A DNA stretch of 64,000 nucleotides, taken from the NCBI RefSeq assembly GCF_902506095.1, contig NZ_LR733293.1:3949476-4013475 (forward strand), in the 5' to 3' direction. Below are positions 42,402 to 51,314 of the stretch, in pieces. The notes under the pieces were generated by a model. It was given only the letters and a program-made list of their open reading frames with translations, was not told where the DNA came from and did no database searches. Source of the DNA: Arthrobacter sp. 9AX (lineage in GTDB: Bacteria > Actinomycetota > Actinomycetes > Actinomycetales > Micrococcaceae). The first letter of the stretch is position 1; each line of letters begins with the position of its first letter. The position numbers and the translations under genes were made by a program.

Positions 42402-43201
42402 AGGTGGCGTCCTTCCTTTGACTGTTCCAGATCATCTTCAAAACGCAGCGGCGTATCTTCGGCAGTTCCCGACGGCAACGTCGTCACGGACACCGGAGCG
42501 CCGCTGACAACGGGCTCGTCATAAAGATCAGCGCCACCGGCTGCGACGACGGTCCCCTGCCGGCCCGGAGCGGTCCCGGCAGCCTGACCGGCCCGGCCCA
42601 CGGGTGAGGTTGCGGCCGCGCCCTGAGACACCGGGGCCCCTGCCTGCAGACCGCGCGCGAGGCGGCCCACGAGGATACCGGCCCCTGCTGCCAAAAGCAG
42701 GAAGGTGCCCGGCTTGCGGCGGGCGAACGACTGGACATCAGTCAAAAGCGCCGCCGGGTCCTTGCCCTCAACCCACGAAGCAACCGAGGACGCCCGCTCC
42801 GCAGCCTGCCGGGCCAGGTCACTGGCGATCCCCTGCTGATCCGGCGCCTGGGCCATGCTCTGCAGCTGGCTGGAAATGGTACGAATCCCCTCCGCCGCCT
42901 TCTGCTGCTGAGTACCGGCCTGGCTGGAAAGGCCCGACTTGGCCTGGGACAACAAATCCTTCGCGCTGGACTTCGCCTCGGCAGCGACGTTGGCGACTTC
43001 GTCCTTCGCGGTCTGCGCTACACCCTGCGCCGCTTCAGCAGCCTTACCTGCCACATTCGAAGCTTCTTCCTTCGCAGCGTCCTTCTTCGTCCCGGCCCCG
43101 GGAGCCGGCGTCGCGACCGGGGTCGTCGGGATTGCGGTGGTCGCCTCGGTGTCCTGCGAGGAGGACCCGGCGACGTTGGTCCACTGATTTTCCGTCATCA
43201 T
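42398..43201 (-). CDS. Apolipoprotein-like helical protein, first gene of envelope/stress operon
   Basis: This 267-residue protein has a long amphipathic region (AAKEEASNVAGKAAEAAQGV, AQTAKDEVANVAAEAKSSA) resembling apolipoprotein or LEA repeats, one hydrophobic segment (GTFLLLAAGAGILVGRLARG) and a hydrophilic tail. It is the first gene of the operon to 39327; each of the first four genes overlaps the next by ATGA. Two inverted repeats and a promoter lie ~55-95 bases upstream. Probable membrane-associated stress protein. Confidence 0.78.
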   Translation of the reverse strand: MMTENQWTNVAGSSSQDTEATTAIPTTPVATPAPGAGTKKDAAKEEASNVAGKAAEAAQGVAQTAKDEVANVAAEAKSSAKDLLSQAKSGLSSQAGTQQQKAAEGIRTISSQLQSMAQAPDQQGIASDLARQAAERASSVASWVEGKDPAALLTDVQSFARRKPGTFLLLAAGAGILVGRLARGLQAGAPVSQGAAATSPVGRAGQAAGTAPGRQGTVVAAGGADLYDEPVVSGAPVSVTTLPSGTAEDTPLRFEDDLEQSKEGRHL

Positions 43202-43254
43202 GGCTCTCTTTCTTCAAAGTCAGCTGCTGTCGTTGGGACCAGCACTCCACGCAA

Positions 43255-43296
43255 TAGTAAGCATGGTTACTAATAAATAGTAAGTACCCTTGCTAC
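43255..43296 (-). promoter_or_regulatory. Promoter with two MarR-type operators
   Basis: TAGTAA-GCATGG-TTACTA (43255-43272) is a perfect inverted repeat and TAGTAAG-TACC-CTTGCTA (43278-43295) is a second, closely related one. On the minus strand TTACTA and TACTAT lie 18 bases apart and overlap both. They precede the operon that encodes MarR. Confidence 0.72.
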
Positions 43297-43297
43297 T

Positions 43298-44205
43298 TTG
43301 TCGGTGAACCACAGGCCAGAGGCCCTCGAAACCCCGGGAACATCACCCCGGCAAAGCCTGCGGGTCGGCTGTCTTCAAAAGAGAACGTCCAACCGGCTTC
43401 CCCAAGCTAGAAGCACTGCGGGGGCCGTGTACTTGCTCATGCCCAGCAGATCCCAGAGACTTCCGCAGGAGTCGGGGCTAGGAACACCAGGACGCCCGGA
43501 GCGCGGAGCTGCGCGGCCCCGGTTCGATGGGGCCTCAAGGCGCTCGTCGTGCCACACGCTGGTCACGGCCGCCGTGGAAGCCCGGACCCATGCCCCGGAC
43601 CTCGCTGATGATCGTTCGTTCAGTGAGAGAACACCCCCGCACCCTCGAGGGACCCCCTCAACTTCTCCAGGAAGGAGTGCGGCGTGCGCGGACTCCCCCC
43701 GGCCACAACCGGGGACAAGTCTCAGTGGTTATCCAGCCCTGCTACTGGGGGGGGCCTCCGCGAACGCCTCCCCGTTTGCGGCCGTGGGTAACCCGAACTC
43801 CGCACAGCGGTGGCCCGCCAGGGGTACTCTTCCGGGTCCGATAACCCCACCGCTCTCCGCTGCCTGCGGGTTCTCAATATTGCCTTGGACGTGGCGGAAT
43901 CTTGATCCGATCTTGAGGCGCAGAAGGGATCATAAAGCTGCCCGTGAAGCAGCTGCGGTGCTTGGCCTGTAGGGGCAACTTCTGTAGCAGAACGGAAGCC
44001 AGCCTAAGTCCGGATGGTGTGCCGCAGGCTCCGCATAAAGAACCGGCGGCACACCATCGGCCGCACACCATCAGCCCTGCCCAGTGACCTCCGGAAGTAG
44101 CGGCAAGCTCTAAGCCACTGATCGGGATCACTTAGCGATCTCGTCGCTGTTGTTCAGGCCCTTTCCGCGCCCAGCCCCCTGCGAACTATCCCATCCGGGA
44201 GTGAG
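43298..44205. other. About 900 bp without a supported gene
   Basis: Open frames here have Pro/Arg/Ser-rich composition typical of chance frames in high-GC DNA. The only structure is an inverted repeat (GATGGTGTGCCGC at 44013-44025 and GCGGCACACCATC at 44046-44058, 20-base loop), followed by a third partial copy, CCGCACACCATC (to ~44071). Confidence 0.5.
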
Positions 44206-44421
44206 ATGACTCGCCGCTACCACCACTACGTCACTGTCGAACAGGCCGCCGAAGCGCTGCACATCAGCGTCAACGAGGTACTGGCACTGCTCAACTGCGG
44301 ACAGCTGCGGCGCTCCCCGGGCCGGTCCGGAGAGGCGGTACTGATCAATTCCATGGATGTCGAACTGGCAAGGAAACGGCTTGAAAGCCTCCGCCGGCTT
44401 GACGGGGACGTACAACAATAA
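44206..44421 (+). CDS. Excisionase-like helix-turn-helix protein
   Basis: This 71-residue protein is a single MerR/excisionase-type winged helix (YVTVEQAAEALHISVNEVLAL then LNCGQLRRS and a wing). ATG 44206 follows GGGAG. Such small HTH_17 proteins accompany integrases or act as minor regulators. No integrase is nearby, but a serine-recombinase remnant lies at 45351. Target unknown. The stretch 44422-44787 after it has no supported gene. Confidence 0.7.
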   Translation: MTRRYHHYVTVEQAAEALHISVNEVLALLNCGQLRRSPGRSGEAVLINSMDVELARKRLESLRRLDGDVQQ

Positions 44422-44787
44422 GCCCGTCCAGGTGCTCGGCAAGTAGATGTTGCGTGAGCAGGGCAGGCCCGTCGCAGACCGTGGCAGGGCGTCTTTTGCC
44501 CGGATTTTTTGACGGGATCACTCGTGCTCACATGGTGACTTCGTGGCCGGTCCGGATGGTCAGGGCTCTCATGTACCCCTAGTGGGGCTGGTCCTTGACC
44601 TTGCAGCAGCGGCTGCCGGAGTATTTTGGTGTGGCGATGGGCACCCGAAACCGAGACCGGGAGAGGTGCCCGCGGCCGGCCGTGAGAGCGACGCTGTGGA
44701 TTCTGTAGCGGGCCCGGCTTAGACGGGGGGGGCGAGGCCCAGCGCGGGTGCCGGCCGTAAAGAGGTTATCGTCGGGAGGAGGAGCAG

Positions 44788-45228
44788 ATGCAAACAGTCG
44801 AAGAGACGATTGATGTTGAGGTCCCGGTGCGCACGGCCTACGACCAGTGGACCCAGTTCGAGTCCTTCCCCAGTTTCATGTCCGGGGTTGATTCTGTAGC
44901 CCGTCTCACTGACCGGATGAACCACTGGGTCGTAAACATTGGCGGAGCTCAACGTGAATTCGACACCGAAATCATTGAACAACGCACCGACGAGCGGATT
45001 GCCTGGCGCAGCACCGACGGCCAGACCCACGCAGGTACCGTCTCCTTCACCCCGCTGGAGACCGGGGCCACACGTCTATGGGTCCGTCTTGAATGGGCAC
45101 CGGAAACCTTCACCGATAAGGTCGGCGCCCTGCTCGGATTCGACAACATGCAGGTCCGGGCAGACCTGCGGCGCTTCAAGGAATTCATTGAAGACAATGG
45201 CACCCAAACCGGAGACTGGCCCGGGTAG
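44788..45228 (+). CDS. SRPBCC (START/Bet v1-like) family protein
   Basis: This 146-residue protein begins EETIDVEVPVRTAYDQWTQF, the standard opening of polyketide cyclase/dehydrase-like SRPBCC proteins, and ends with a long C-terminal helix. ATG 44788 follows GGAGGAGGAG, a very strong ribosome site. It probably binds a hydrophobic ligand. Monocistronic. The specific ligand is unknown. Confidence 0.83.
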   Translation: MQTVEETIDVEVPVRTAYDQWTQFESFPSFMSGVDSVARLTDRMNHWVVNIGGAQREFDTEIIEQRTDERIAWRSTDGQTHAGTVSFTPLETGATRLWVRLEWAPETFTDKVGALLGFDNMQVRADLRRFKEFIEDNGTQTGDWPG

Positions 45229-45350
45229 GCTCACTAGAGCGGACCAGACCGGAGATCTTTTGGTTTCATTCAGGCCTTGCCCCCATGTCCACTTGTGCTG
45301 GACATAAATGACGGCACCGAACCGGCGGCTCAGTTTGCAGAGTGCACAGC

Positions 45351-45424
45351 ATGGACCGGCACGCCGGAACCTGGACGACCTGCGCGCCCTGGTCCAGGTC
45401 CTCATCCGGCGCGGAGTGAGGGTC
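45351..45424 (+). pseudogene. Serine recombinase (resolvase/invertase) fragment
   Basis: After ATG 45351 (M-D-R-H-A) a one-base shift leads to RRNLDDLRALVQVLIRRGVRV. The R-N-L-D-D-L-R-x-L-V pattern with a following R-G-V-x-V is the helix D/E region of Tn3/Hin-type serine recombinases. No catalytic Ser part or DNA-binding domain remains. The rest of 45229-45638 shows no gene. Confidence 0.55.
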
Positions 45425-45638
45425 GCAGGAATTCCCTGCAGTTACTCGTACTACTGTGCAAAATCCCGTGCCTTAGCTCTCGCGAGCTACTTTACGAAAT
45501 CTTCATTATGGGCGTTGGGAATCGGCGGGGAGCGGCCGCAGGAGTGGGTGCGTTTGCCCTTGCCTGACGGTTTGTTTCGCCTATATTCATGCTTGTCGCC
45601 GGAACATTTTTGCGGCTCGCATTCTTGGGCAAAGGCAG

Positions 45639-46664
45639 CTATACGCGTGCAGGCTCCGGCACGACCGTTCCTGGTTCGGTTTGGCGCCGGGCCAGCCGGC
45701 GGGCGATTGCCGCGCAGACGATCAGTTGCAGCGCGTGGTATATGATCACCGGCAGGATCACCACCCCGCCGAGCGGCCCTTGGAACAGGATGGCGGACAA
45801 CGGCAGTCCGGTGGCTAGGCTCTTTTCCGACCCGCAGAACATGACGGCCGTTGAATCCGCCGGGGTGAAGCCCAGCTTCCGGCCCGCCAGCGATGTAAGC
45901 CACAGCATCAGTGCCAGCATCGCCGCGCAGATTCCGGCCGTCACCACCAGCTGTTCCGGCGGTAGCCTGCGCCACAGGCCATCCGCCACGGCTCCGCCGA
46001 ACGCGGCGTATACAACCAGGAGAATGGCGCCGCGGTCCACTGCCTTAAGCCCGGTGGCCCAGCGGTCGAGCCAGCGGGCCGCGGGCTTGTGGAGCAGTTG
46101 CCCCAGGACAAACGGTGCCACGATCTGCAGGACGATCTTGCCCACCGATGAGAGATTCATGCCGCTGTAGGTGCCCAGGACCAGGGCCACGAGGAGCGGC
46201 GTGGCTATCACCCCGAGCAGGTTGGAGATGGACGCTGCGCAGACCGCCGCTGCCGTGTTTCCCCGGGCAATCGCGGTGAACGCCGTCGCCGTCTGCACGG
46301 CAGTGGGGAGCATCGCTAGGAACAGCAGCCCGGCTACCAGTTCATGGGTGAGGTACCAGGCCGATCCGGCAGCCACTCCCAGCCCCAGCAGCGGAAAAAG
46401 GACAAAGGTCGAGGCGAGGATCACCAGGTGCAGCCGCCAGGCCTTCAACCCACGGATGGCCGCCGCGGCCGGTAGCCGCAGTCCACTGATGAAGAACTGC
46501 ACCGCCACCGCGATTCCGCTGGCGGTGGACAGCGCAGGCATCGCCTCCCTGCCCGGCGGAAGCAGCGCCCCTCCGATAAGAGTGGCCAACAGCAGGAGGA
46601 CAAAGAGATCCACCCAGCGGGGCCAGTGCCGATGTGGTCCGGGGAGGGCAGTCTTTTTTCCCAT
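45639..46664 (-). CDS. Bile acid:sodium symporter (BASS) family transporter
   Basis: This 341-residue protein has about ten membrane helices. Typical family segments are LPTAVQTATAFTAIARGN (first crossover region) and TAVMFCGSEKSLATGLPL (second crossover with the conserved Glu-Lys-Ser). It is divergent from the GntR gene, and two TGTAGACA sites lie between them, so GntR control is likely. It may carry a small organic acid or amide-derived product for the amidase/ABC locus. Substrate not predictable. Confidence 0.85.
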   Translation of the reverse strand: MGKKTALPGPHRHWPRWVDLFVLLLLATLIGGALLPPGREAMPALSTASGIAVAVQFFISGLRLPAAAAIRGLKAWRLHLVILASTFVLFPLLGLGVAAGSAWYLTHELVAGLLFLAMLPTAVQTATAFTAIARGNTAAAVCAASISNLLGVIATPLLVALVLGTYSGMNLSSVGKIVLQIVAPFVLGQLLHKPAARWLDRWATGLKAVDRGAILLVVYAAFGGAVADGLWRRLPPEQLVVTAGICAAMLALMLWLTSLAGRKLGFTPADSTAVMFCGSEKSLATGLPLSAILFQGPLGGVVILPVIIYHALQLIVCAAIARRLARRQTEPGTVVPEPARV

Positions 46665-46702
46665 GTGCGTACGTCCTTAGGTGCGTAAGGATTAAAGAAT
46701 AC

Positions 46703-46784
46703 TGTAGACATCTATACGAAAGCGTCGGGCATGTAAACCCTGGGTAAACTCGCCCCGGAACTGCCCCTGCCAAAACTGTAGACA
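46703..46784. promoter_or_regulatory. Two candidate GntR operators between divergent genes
   Basis: TGTAGACA occurs at 46703-46710 and again at 46777-46784, both preceded by AC. The second belongs to ACTGT-AG-ACAGT, a palindrome with a two-base centre 11 bases before the GntR start. The same motif inverted (TGTCTACA) occurs at 48934, upstream of the ABC transporter. Confidence 0.7.
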
Positions 46785-46797
46785 GTAGTCTGGAGGC

Positions 46798-47469
46798 ATG
46801 ATTCTGCAAGAGAGCCTTGTTTCCCTGGCGGCCAGAGAAATCCGGAAGATGATTGTCACCGGCGAACTGGTGCCCGGCGACAAACTCAATGAACCTCCCC
46901 TTGCCGAAAGGCTGGGCATCTCCCGGCCACCGCTTCGGGAGGCGCTGCGCACCCTCGAAAGCGAGGGGCTCCTCGAACAGTCTCCTCGGCGGGGCTACCG
47001 CGTGGTGTCCATGACGGACTCGGACATTGACGAGATCTACTCCCTGCGCCGCGTGTTGGAGATGTTCGCTTTGGACCTACTCCTCGCCGCCAATGACCCT
47101 TCGGCATACTCTGCACTCGATCCGATCATGAAAGCGATGCGCGCCGCAGCCAAGCGCGGCGACCGGGCCGCCGTGGTCCAGGCGAACATCGACTTTCACA
47201 CAGCAGTAGTTGACGCCGCCGGCCATCGGAGGCTCAGCGACACCTACCGCTCCCTGATGGTGCAGATGCAGTTGTCCATGGCCGCTAACGTCCTGAACGA
47301 GGAAAGGACGAAAGGTGACCTCACCAAGGGGTGCGACCGGCACGCCGAGTTGCTGGAGCGCCTCCGTTCAGGGGAGCCGGACCGGATCCGGCGTGAATTC
47401 GAGGAACACGGGGAGCGCGACTACCTGGCACGGCAGGGCTCGGCTGACCGGAAGGCGGCAGGGGAATGA
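46798..47469 (+). CDS. GntR family regulator with FCD effector domain
   Basis: This 223-residue regulator has an N-terminal winged helix (KLNEPPLAERLGISRPPLRE ...), then an all-helical FCD domain with candidate metal ligands Asp, His (IDFHTAVVDAAGHRRL) and a later His (CDRHAELLERL). It precedes the amidase with ATGA overlap and is divergent to the transporter, with motifs for self-control in between. Probably a repressor released by an organic acid. Confidence 0.88.
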   Translation: MILQESLVSLAAREIRKMIVTGELVPGDKLNEPPLAERLGISRPPLREALRTLESEGLLEQSPRRGYRVVSMTDSDIDEIYSLRRVLEMFALDLLLAANDPSAYSALDPIMKAMRAAAKRGDRAAVVQANIDFHTAVVDAAGHRRLSDTYRSLMVQMQLSMAANVLNEERTKGDLTKGCDRHAELLERLRSGEPDRIRREFEEHGERDYLARQGSADRKAAGE

Positions 47470-48890
47470 GCCCTTCACTGCTGGCGGGACTGAATGCCGG
47501 GTACGCAGACGCGACGGCCGTTGCCGAAGCCGTCCGATCAGGTGAGGTATCGGCCCTTGCCGTCCTTACTGAAGCTCGCACCCGCGCCGGATCCGAGCAG
47601 GGCAAGGCCCTCAACGCCTTCATCAGTGAGGACTGGGACGGTGCCGCGCGGGCCGCAACCGCCCTCGATGCCCGCAGGGCAGCCGGTGAGGCGCTTGGCC
47701 CGCTGGCCGGGGTTCCCATCAGCGTCAAGGACGTGATCGCCGTCGCCGGCTTTCCCGTCACCGCCGCCAGCCGGGCGTTCGCCGGCACAATCGCAACCAC
47801 CACGGCACCGGCGGTGCAGAGGCTCCTGGATGCCGGCGCCATCCTGGTGGGCAAGACCAACTGCCCCGAATTCGCTTTCGGAATGACTTGCGACAGCCCG
47901 TTGCTGGGCAGGACGACTAACCCCCGCTTTCCCGCCGTTACCCCCGGCGGCTCCAGCGGAGGCGAGGCGGCGTCCGTTGCGGCAGGAATTTCCGCCCTCG
48001 GAGTCGGCACGGATTTCGGCGGCTCCTTGCGCTGGCCGGCCCAATGCGTGGGAATAGTCGCCTTGCGCCCGGGGATCGGGGCGCTGCCCGGCGACGGGCA
48101 GGTGCCCGGACTTGATGGAAACTTCGGATCCGAGGGCGTGCTCCCGGCTGTGAGCCCAGGCATGCAGGGATCATTCCAGACGGTGGGCCCCGTGGCCCGC
48201 TCGGTTCGTGACCTCAGGACGGCCTATAACGTAATGTCCGGAGCGGAAGCGGTCGCGTACCCACGGCCCCATCTGCGCCCACTTATTCGTGTTGCCTGGA
48301 GCGACGGCGGAGCCTTCGGTCCTGTCCGCAAGGAGGTCGCCGCCCTGATGACACGGCTGGCCACGGCAATTGCCGCCGAGGGCCACGCCGTAAAAGAGCA
48401 ACCGGATCTGTTTGCCGAATGCCTGCCTACCTACAACCGGCTGCGCGAGCTGGACCCCATGCTGGATCACGCCGCCGCGATCGCCGGCAGGGAGGACTAC
48501 ATCTCCGAAGCCAACCTGAAAACTATCCGCGATTCGCTGGCCGCATCGCCCCCGGAAACAGCGGAGGCCCGCACCGCCGCCGAGGCTGCCCGTGCCAGGG
48601 CAATCCGCCAGATCAGCGCTGTTGATATCGCCCTGCTTCCGGTGGCCGCCGGCCCCGCCGCGGGACTGGACGGAACGCTGGACGTGGACGGTAAACGCCT
48701 GCATGGGTGGGAGATTATGGGCCAATGCCGGGCTGTGACCCTGACGGGCTGCCCCGTGGTCTCCCTGCCTGTGGGGCTTTCCACCGAAGGGCTCCCCCTA
48801 TCCGTACAGGTAGTAGCTCCGCCAGGCGGCGAAATGGCCGCTCTCGCGTTCGCTGAGCTCCTGGAGAAACTGACAGCGGACCACCGCTAG
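47466..48890 (+). CDS. Amidase signature family enzyme
   Basis: This 474-residue protein has the Ser-cisSer-Lys triad: Lys88 in ISVKDVIA, cis-Ser ~163/164 in TPGGSSGGEAAS, and nucleophile Ser187 in GTDFGGSLRWPA. The Gly/Ser-rich signature is intact. Coupled to the GntR gene. It probably releases ammonia and a carboxylic acid from an amide taken up by one of the local transporters. It is not GatA, because no gatB/C neighbours exist. Confidence 0.88.
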   Translation: MSPSLLAGLNAGYADATAVAEAVRSGEVSALAVLTEARTRAGSEQGKALNAFISEDWDGAARAATALDARRAAGEALGPLAGVPISVKDVIAVAGFPVTAASRAFAGTIATTTAPAVQRLLDAGAILVGKTNCPEFAFGMTCDSPLLGRTTNPRFPAVTPGGSSGGEAASVAAGISALGVGTDFGGSLRWPAQCVGIVALRPGIGALPGDGQVPGLDGNFGSEGVLPAVSPGMQGSFQTVGPVARSVRDLRTAYNVMSGAEAVAYPRPHLRPLIRVAWSDGGAFGPVRKEVAALMTRLATAIAAEGHAVKEQPDLFAECLPTYNRLRELDPMLDHAAAIAGREDYISEANLKTIRDSLAASPPETAEARTAAEAARARAIRQISAVDIALLPVAAGPAAGLDGTLDVDGKRLHGWEIMGQCRAVTLTGCPVVSLPVGLSTEGLPLSVQVVAPPGGEMAALAFAELLEKLTADHR

Positions 48891-48933
48891 TGCGGGCCCC
48901 GCAGTCGTCCAACGACAGACACGTCCAGCAAAG

Positions 48934-48941
48934 TGTCTACA
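48934..48941. promoter_or_regulatory. Candidate GntR site upstream of amino acid ABC transporter
   Basis: TGTCTACA is the inverse of the TGTAGACA sites at 46703 and 46777 and lies ~120 bases before the binding protein gene. It extends the putative GntR regulon to the transporter. Confidence 0.55.
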
Positions 48942-49059
48942 GAATTCAGAATTAACGTTTCTGAAACGAAGCAGGCGATTCCCGGACATATGAAGCCCAT
49001 AGCGTCATCCCTGTCAGCAAACATCACTGGCAATGGATCATCGAAAGTGGGAAGCCCGA

Positions 49060-49860
49060 ATGTTTTCACGCACCAGTAAAGCCGCCGTCGTAGCCGCCCT
49101 GGCAGCGCTAACCCTCGCTGCCACCGGTTGCGCAGCAAGCAGCCCCGCCTCTGCCGGTTCTGCCCCGAAGGAAAAGTTCACCATCGCCACGAGCGGCACC
49201 TTCCGGCCCATCACCTTCTCGGAAGGGGGCAAGCTCACCGGATTCGACATTGAAGTGGGCACGCTGATCGCGGAAAAGCTTGGCATGGAAGCAGAGTTCG
49301 TCGAGGGGCAGCTAACCGGGCTGCTCCCGGGCCTGAACAGCGGAAAATTCGACGCCGTGATGTCAGGTTTGACCATGACGGAGGCCCGTAAGCAGTCCAT
49401 CACCTTCTCCACCCCCTACCTGGCCGACGGTGCCGTTGCTGTGGTCAAGAAGGACAACACCACGGTGGAGCAGCTCAACAAGCTGGACGGCCTCGTGGTG
49501 GGGGCGATTGGCGGCTCCGGGACGGAGTCTGATGTCAAGGGCATCGGCGGGTTCACGGAACTGAAGGCATACCCCGGCGCGCCGGAAGGATTCGCAGACG
49601 TTGCCGCCGGCAGGATCGAGGTCTTCGCCACCGGCAGGATCGCGGCGGAGAACTTCATGAAGAACTCCCCGCTGGCCACGGAACTGAAGATCGTCGGCGA
49701 CGTCTACGGCACCAAGCCCGCCGGTGTCGGCCTTCCCAAGGACGACACCGAAATGAAGCCCAAGGTAGACAAAATCATCGAGGAGCTGAAGGCCGACGGT
49801 ACCCTGGCGGAACTGAACCAGAAGTGGTTCGGATTCACGGTCGAGATTCCCTCCGCCTGA
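49060..49860 (+). CDS. Polar amino acid ABC transporter substrate-binding lipoprotein
   Basis: This 266-residue family 3 binding protein has a lipoprotein signal ending in AATGC (Cys ~24). Family segments TSGTFRPITFSEGGKLTGFD and VMSGLTMTEARKQSITFSTPY are clear; the latter is the diagnostic 'T-x-x-R-x-x-x-x-x-F-S-x-P-Y' block. ATG 49060 is preferred over the frame start at 49033. It is the first gene of a three-gene importer. The ligand may be an amide or amino acid derivative related to the amidase. Confidence 0.88.
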   Translation: MFSRTSKAAVVAALAALTLAATGCAASSPASAGSAPKEKFTIATSGTFRPITFSEGGKLTGFDIEVGTLIAEKLGMEAEFVEGQLTGLLPGLNSGKFDAVMSGLTMTEARKQSITFSTPYLADGAVAVVKKDNTTVEQLNKLDGLVVGAIGGSGTESDVKGIGGFTELKAYPGAPEGFADVAAGRIEVFATGRIAAENFMKNSPLATELKIVGDVYGTKPAGVGLPKDDTEMKPKVDKIIEELKADGTLAELNQKWFGFTVEIPSA

Positions 49861-49866
49861 CCGACC

Positions 49867-50568
49867 ATGAACACCTATGAGCCCGGTTCTGTAGCAGCCG
49901 AGTATTTCCCGATCTTCCTGGCCGGGGCGCTGACGACCCTGGGAATTGTTGCCGCAGCCATTGTCTGCGCCACCGTCCTTGGCTACGTCATCGCCGTCCT
50001 GCGTCTCTCCCGGATCCGCGCCCTGCGGATCTTCGCCGCCGCCTATGTGTGGTTCTTCCGCGGACTGCCGCTCATGCTCTCGCTGTTCTTCTTCTATTAC
50101 ACGAAGCCGTTCGGGCTGACCATGGACGCATTCACGGCGGGCCTGATCGCCATGAGCCTGAACTCGGCGTCGTTCTTTTCCGAGATCATCAGGGCAGGGC
50201 TCAAATCGGTCAATGTCGGCCACTTGGAAGCGGCCGACTCCGTTGGCATGAACCCACTGCAGAAGTTTTTTCGGGTGACGGCTCCGGAGGGCATCCGGCT
50301 CATGACTCCCCCGTACATCAACAACTGCATCATCATGCTCAAGGAATCGGCGCAGATCTCGGTCATCACGGTGCCGGACCTGATGCTGCAGGGGCAGAAG
50401 GCATACAACTCCACCTACAACGTCATGGAAACCCTGGGCGTGGTAGCGGCGATGTACCTGATCATGACCAGCCTGCTGATGGTCCTGCAAATCATCATCG
50501 AAAAGAAAATGGGCCGCAAAATGGGCACCACCAAACAACTCCGCGAGGCCGTAGGGAGCATGGCATGA
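49867..50568 (+). CDS. Polar amino acid ABC transporter permease
   Basis: This 233-residue protein has about five membrane helices. The EAA loop reads HLEAADSVGMNPLQKFFRV (the G-x-x-x-x-x-x-x-F-x-x-V region), followed by IRLMTPPYINNCIIMLKESAQ, typical of HisM/GlnP. It follows the binding protein by six bases and overlaps the ATPase by ATGA. Substrate same as the binding protein. Confidence 0.88.
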   Translation: MNTYEPGSVAAEYFPIFLAGALTTLGIVAAAIVCATVLGYVIAVLRLSRIRALRIFAAAYVWFFRGLPLMLSLFFFYYTKPFGLTMDAFTAGLIAMSLNSASFFSEIIRAGLKSVNVGHLEAADSVGMNPLQKFFRVTAPEGIRLMTPPYINNCIIMLKESAQISVITVPDLMLQGQKAYNSTYNVMETLGVVAAMYLIMTSLLMVLQIIIEKKMGRKMGTTKQLREAVGSMA

Positions 50569-51314
50569 TCGGCATCACCGGATTGACCAAGAGCTACAAC
50601 TCGCGTGAAGTCCTGAAGGACGTCGACCTGCGCATCCTGCCCGGCGAAGTGGTGGCCATCATCGGCCCCAGCGGGGCAGGGAAAAGCACCCTGCTGCGCT
50701 GCATCAACATGCTGGAGGTCCCGGACGCCGGCCGGATACATGTGGATGGCCGGCAGGTGTTTTACACGCCCAACGCGCGGGGAAAGCTCAGCGTGGTGGA
50801 CCAGTTCCGGCTGACCTGGCTGCGGCGTGAGATCTCCATGGTGTTCCAGCAGTTCAACCTGTGGCCGCACCGCACAGTCCTGGACAACTTGCTGGAAGGC
50901 CCAGTGATCTCCAAAAAGCAGAAACGGGCCGACGCCGTGCCGAGGGCCCTGGAGAAACTCCGGTCAGTGGGCCTGGAGGACAAGGCGGATGCCTATCCTG
51001 CGGACCTGTCCGGTGGGCAGCAGCAGCGAGTGGCCATCTGCCGGGCACTGATGATGGACCCCAAGGCCATCCTGTTCGATGAGCCCACGTCCGCCCTGGA
51101 CCCGGAGCTGGTGAACGAGGTCCTGGACATCATGGCCACGCTGGCTAAAACCGGCATGACCATGGTGATTGTCACCCACGAGATGAAGTTTGCCCGTGAG
51201 GTGGCGGACCGCGTGATCTTCATGGAGCACGGAGGTATCGTGGCGGAGGGCCCGCCGGACGAGGTGTTCCAGCACCCGCGCCTTCGCGTGTACGCCTCGC
51301 ACCTGAGCCACTAA
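50565..51314 (+). CDS. Polar amino acid ABC transporter ATP-binding protein
   Basis: This 249-residue ATPase has Walker A (GPSGAGKST), Q-loop (FQQFNLWPH), signature LSGGQQQRVAICRAL, Walker B LFDEPTSALDPE and H-loop VTHEM. Start ATG 50565 lies in the permease stop; a long upstream frame is an artefact. The FAH-family gene starts right after its TAA, so transport and hydrolysis are in one transcript. Confidence 0.91.
   Translation: MIGITGLTKSYNSREVLKDVDLRILPGEVVAIIGPSGAGKSTLLRCINMLEVPDAGRIHVDGRQVFYTPNARGKLSVVDQFRLTWLRREISMVFQQFNLWPHRTVLDNLLEGPVISKKQKRADAVPRALEKLRSVGLEDKADAYPADLSGGQQQRVAICRALMMDPKAILFDEPTSALDPELVNEVLDIMATLAKTGMTMVIVTHEMKFAREVADRVIFMEHGGIVAEGPPDEVFQHPRLRVYASHLSH

Noticed and set aside
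43298..43972. 224-codon plus-strand frame
   Set aside because: Pro/Arg/Ser-rich, no domain, no ribosome site; its start lies just beyond the operator region of the divergent operon.
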